A stretch of DNA of 64,000 bases from Nothopassalora personata. Lineage: Eukaryota; Ascomycota; Dothideomycetes; Mycosphaerellales; Mycosphaerellaceae. The notes under the pieces are model-generated. The model was not told the DNA's origin, made no database searches, and saw only the letters and a program-made list of their open reading frames with translations. The stretch spans positions 3,100,001 to 3,164,000 of the forward strand of contig CM066291.1 of assembly GCA_033816765.1 (NCBI GenBank), given 5' to 3'. A program made the position numbers and the translations under genes. Below, one piece after another: positions 63,072-64,000 of this stretch; the first letter of the stretch is position 1, and each line of letters begins with the position of its first letter.

Positions 63072-64000
63072 TCATCTCTTGTGTTTCTTCCCACTGTTCT
63101 CCCCCAATCTCTCCGCCTCCTTCTGCACCTTCGCCAACTCACCCTCGCCCGCCTTCCTCTTCTTCCCCGTCTTTACACTAACAGTAGCACCACTCGCCTT
63201 CTCGCCCTTCTTCTTCACCTGCTGCTCCGCAGCCTCCCAGTCCGCACCGCCATTTTGCAGCGCATACTTCTCCAGTGGCAGGGAGTCAATCATAGCTCTA
63301 TTCCGCTTCCTCTCTTCCTCGTCAAATTCATCGGCGCCTTCTCTCAGGTCAGCGGCGAGAGCAGCGCCAGCGTCCGCATCAACGCCGTTCTCGCGGAGTT
63401 CGTCTGGTGCGGTGCCAGGTTGGCTCGCGGGCATGGTCTTCTCGATCGCGCCTTCTTCAAGTTGACGGAAGTGGGTGCTGACTTTGCGGATCACTTTGAC
63501 GAACATGGCGAGGAGTTGGGAGACGTTCAGGTTCAGCTCCTTTTCCAGGTCTTCAATCACTTTTCGTTGCAGGCCGATGGCGCAGAGAAGCGCTTTCTGC
63601 ACACCGCTCAGCTGAATACCGTTATCGTCGCGCATGCGGCCAGTAAAATAGAGCTGTGCTATGCTTGGCATGAGATCGAGAATGACGTGGTAGTCGAGCA
63701 TGTTGTTGGCGTAGGAGTCTAGTCGCTTCAGGTCGAAGGGTGTAAATTGTATATCGAGGTCTTGCTTCTTCATGCCGGACACTTTGTTGGAGTCGTCTAG
63801 GAGGGCGATGCCCTTGTTGGCTGACTCGTCGAGAGCAAGAGCTTGCACTGCACCAAATGAGCGGAATTGGTAGCTGAGGAGAGAAAGGAATCGCTTGTGG
63901 AAGTCCTTCGCGTACGCGCCGAGCCAGCTTGGATCGCTTGCGCCTGTCTCCAGAGTTCGAAGCATAACGCAAGAGTGTTCGCCGGTCAGCTCGTTGGCAG
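63072..64000 (-). CDS. RNA cytidine acetyltransferase Kre33/NAT10, C-terminal part (cut by window edge)
   Basis: Kre33/NAT10 acetylates cytidines in 18S rRNA and tRNA and is needed for small-subunit biogenesis in the nucleolus. The frame is open to the right edge, where it reads NELTGEHSCVMLRTLE, a family motif. The tRNA-binding C-terminal domain follows: KRFLSLLSYQFRSFGAVQAL, FDLKRLDSYANNMLDYHVIL and SGVQKALLCAIGLQRKVIED. The protein ends in a basic, Lys-rich nucleolar-type tail (KTGKKRKAGEGE, SGKKHKR). About 309 codons are present; the helicase and acetyltransferase domains lie outside the window. Confidence 0.93.
   Translation of the reverse strand, partial: ANELTGEHSCVMLRTLETGASDPSWLGAYAKDFHKRFLSLLSYQFRSFGAVQALALDESANKGIALLDDSNKVSGMKKQDLDIQFTPFDLKRLDSYANNMLDYHVILDLMPSIAQLYFTGRMRDDNGIQLSGVQKALLCAIGLQRKVIEDLEKELNLNVSQLLAMFVKVIRKVSTHFRQLEEGAIEKTMPASQPGTAPDELRENGVDADAGAALAADLREGADEFDEEERKRNRAMIDSLPLEKYALQNGGADWEAAEQQVKKKGEKASGATVSVKTGKKRKAGEGELAKVQKEAERLGENSGKKHKR

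Overview
The window is nuclear DNA of a filamentous ascomycete (Pezizomycotina), most likely a Dothideomycete of the Mycosphaerella group. The reasons are short GT-AG introns (about 47-60 bp) with CTNAC-type branch sites, typical fungal housekeeping genes, several LPAEIRN-type fungal orphan genes, and a transposon relic whose decay looks like repeat-induced point mutation (RIP). The order-level placement is inference. Gene models were spliced by eye; exon ends are given in the entries.

Layout. 0-13.8 kb is mostly conserved: tel2, uba3, cap2 (capping protein beta), an unrecognised spliced gene with a ubiquitin-like stretch, TFIIS, mitochondrial rrf1 and a conserved unknown gene. It also holds a CorA-like fragment at the left edge, a stop-interrupted ORF, and a patch of short repeats at 9.8-10.2 kb. 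14.3-24.6 kb is an accessory metabolic block: sulfotransferase-like protein, BAHD/TRI101-like acyltransferase, secreted DUF1254/DUF1214 protein, two divergent cytochrome P450s (one frameshifted) and a SnoaL-like protein, with no backbone synthase visible. 25-36 kb is gene-poor: tRNA-like polymerase III boxes, an LPAEIRN protein, a CorA-like two-TM protein, two decaying genes and two small ORFs with N-myristoylation signals.

36-51 kb is again mainly conserved: OPA3-like protein, a 1.84 kb DNA transposon relic with 32-bp terminal inverted repeats, polo kinase, cystathionine beta-synthase, a 3-hydroxyisobutyrate-dehydrogenase-like enzyme, a Gag-like/LPAEMR protein, a DUF1537 acid-sugar kinase and a RecA/Rad51-like protein. 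52-64 kb carries a Ser/Thr-rich membrane protein, a wax-synthase-like acyltransferase, an arrestin, the monopolin subunit Pcs1/Csm1, a dead NYN/OST-HTH gene, a secreted epoxide-hydrolase-like enzyme and the 3' end of the Kre33/NAT10 acetyltransferase, cut by the right edge.

Working together: the dehydrogenase (45.3 kb) and the DUF1537 kinase (48.3 kb) are homologous to partners in bacterial tetronate (C4 acid sugar) catabolism. The P450/SnoaL/acyltransferase block could be a small tailoring cluster. The transposon sits in the shared upstream region of OPA3 and polo kinase. No rRNA, CRISPR or canonical intact tRNA gene was seen.
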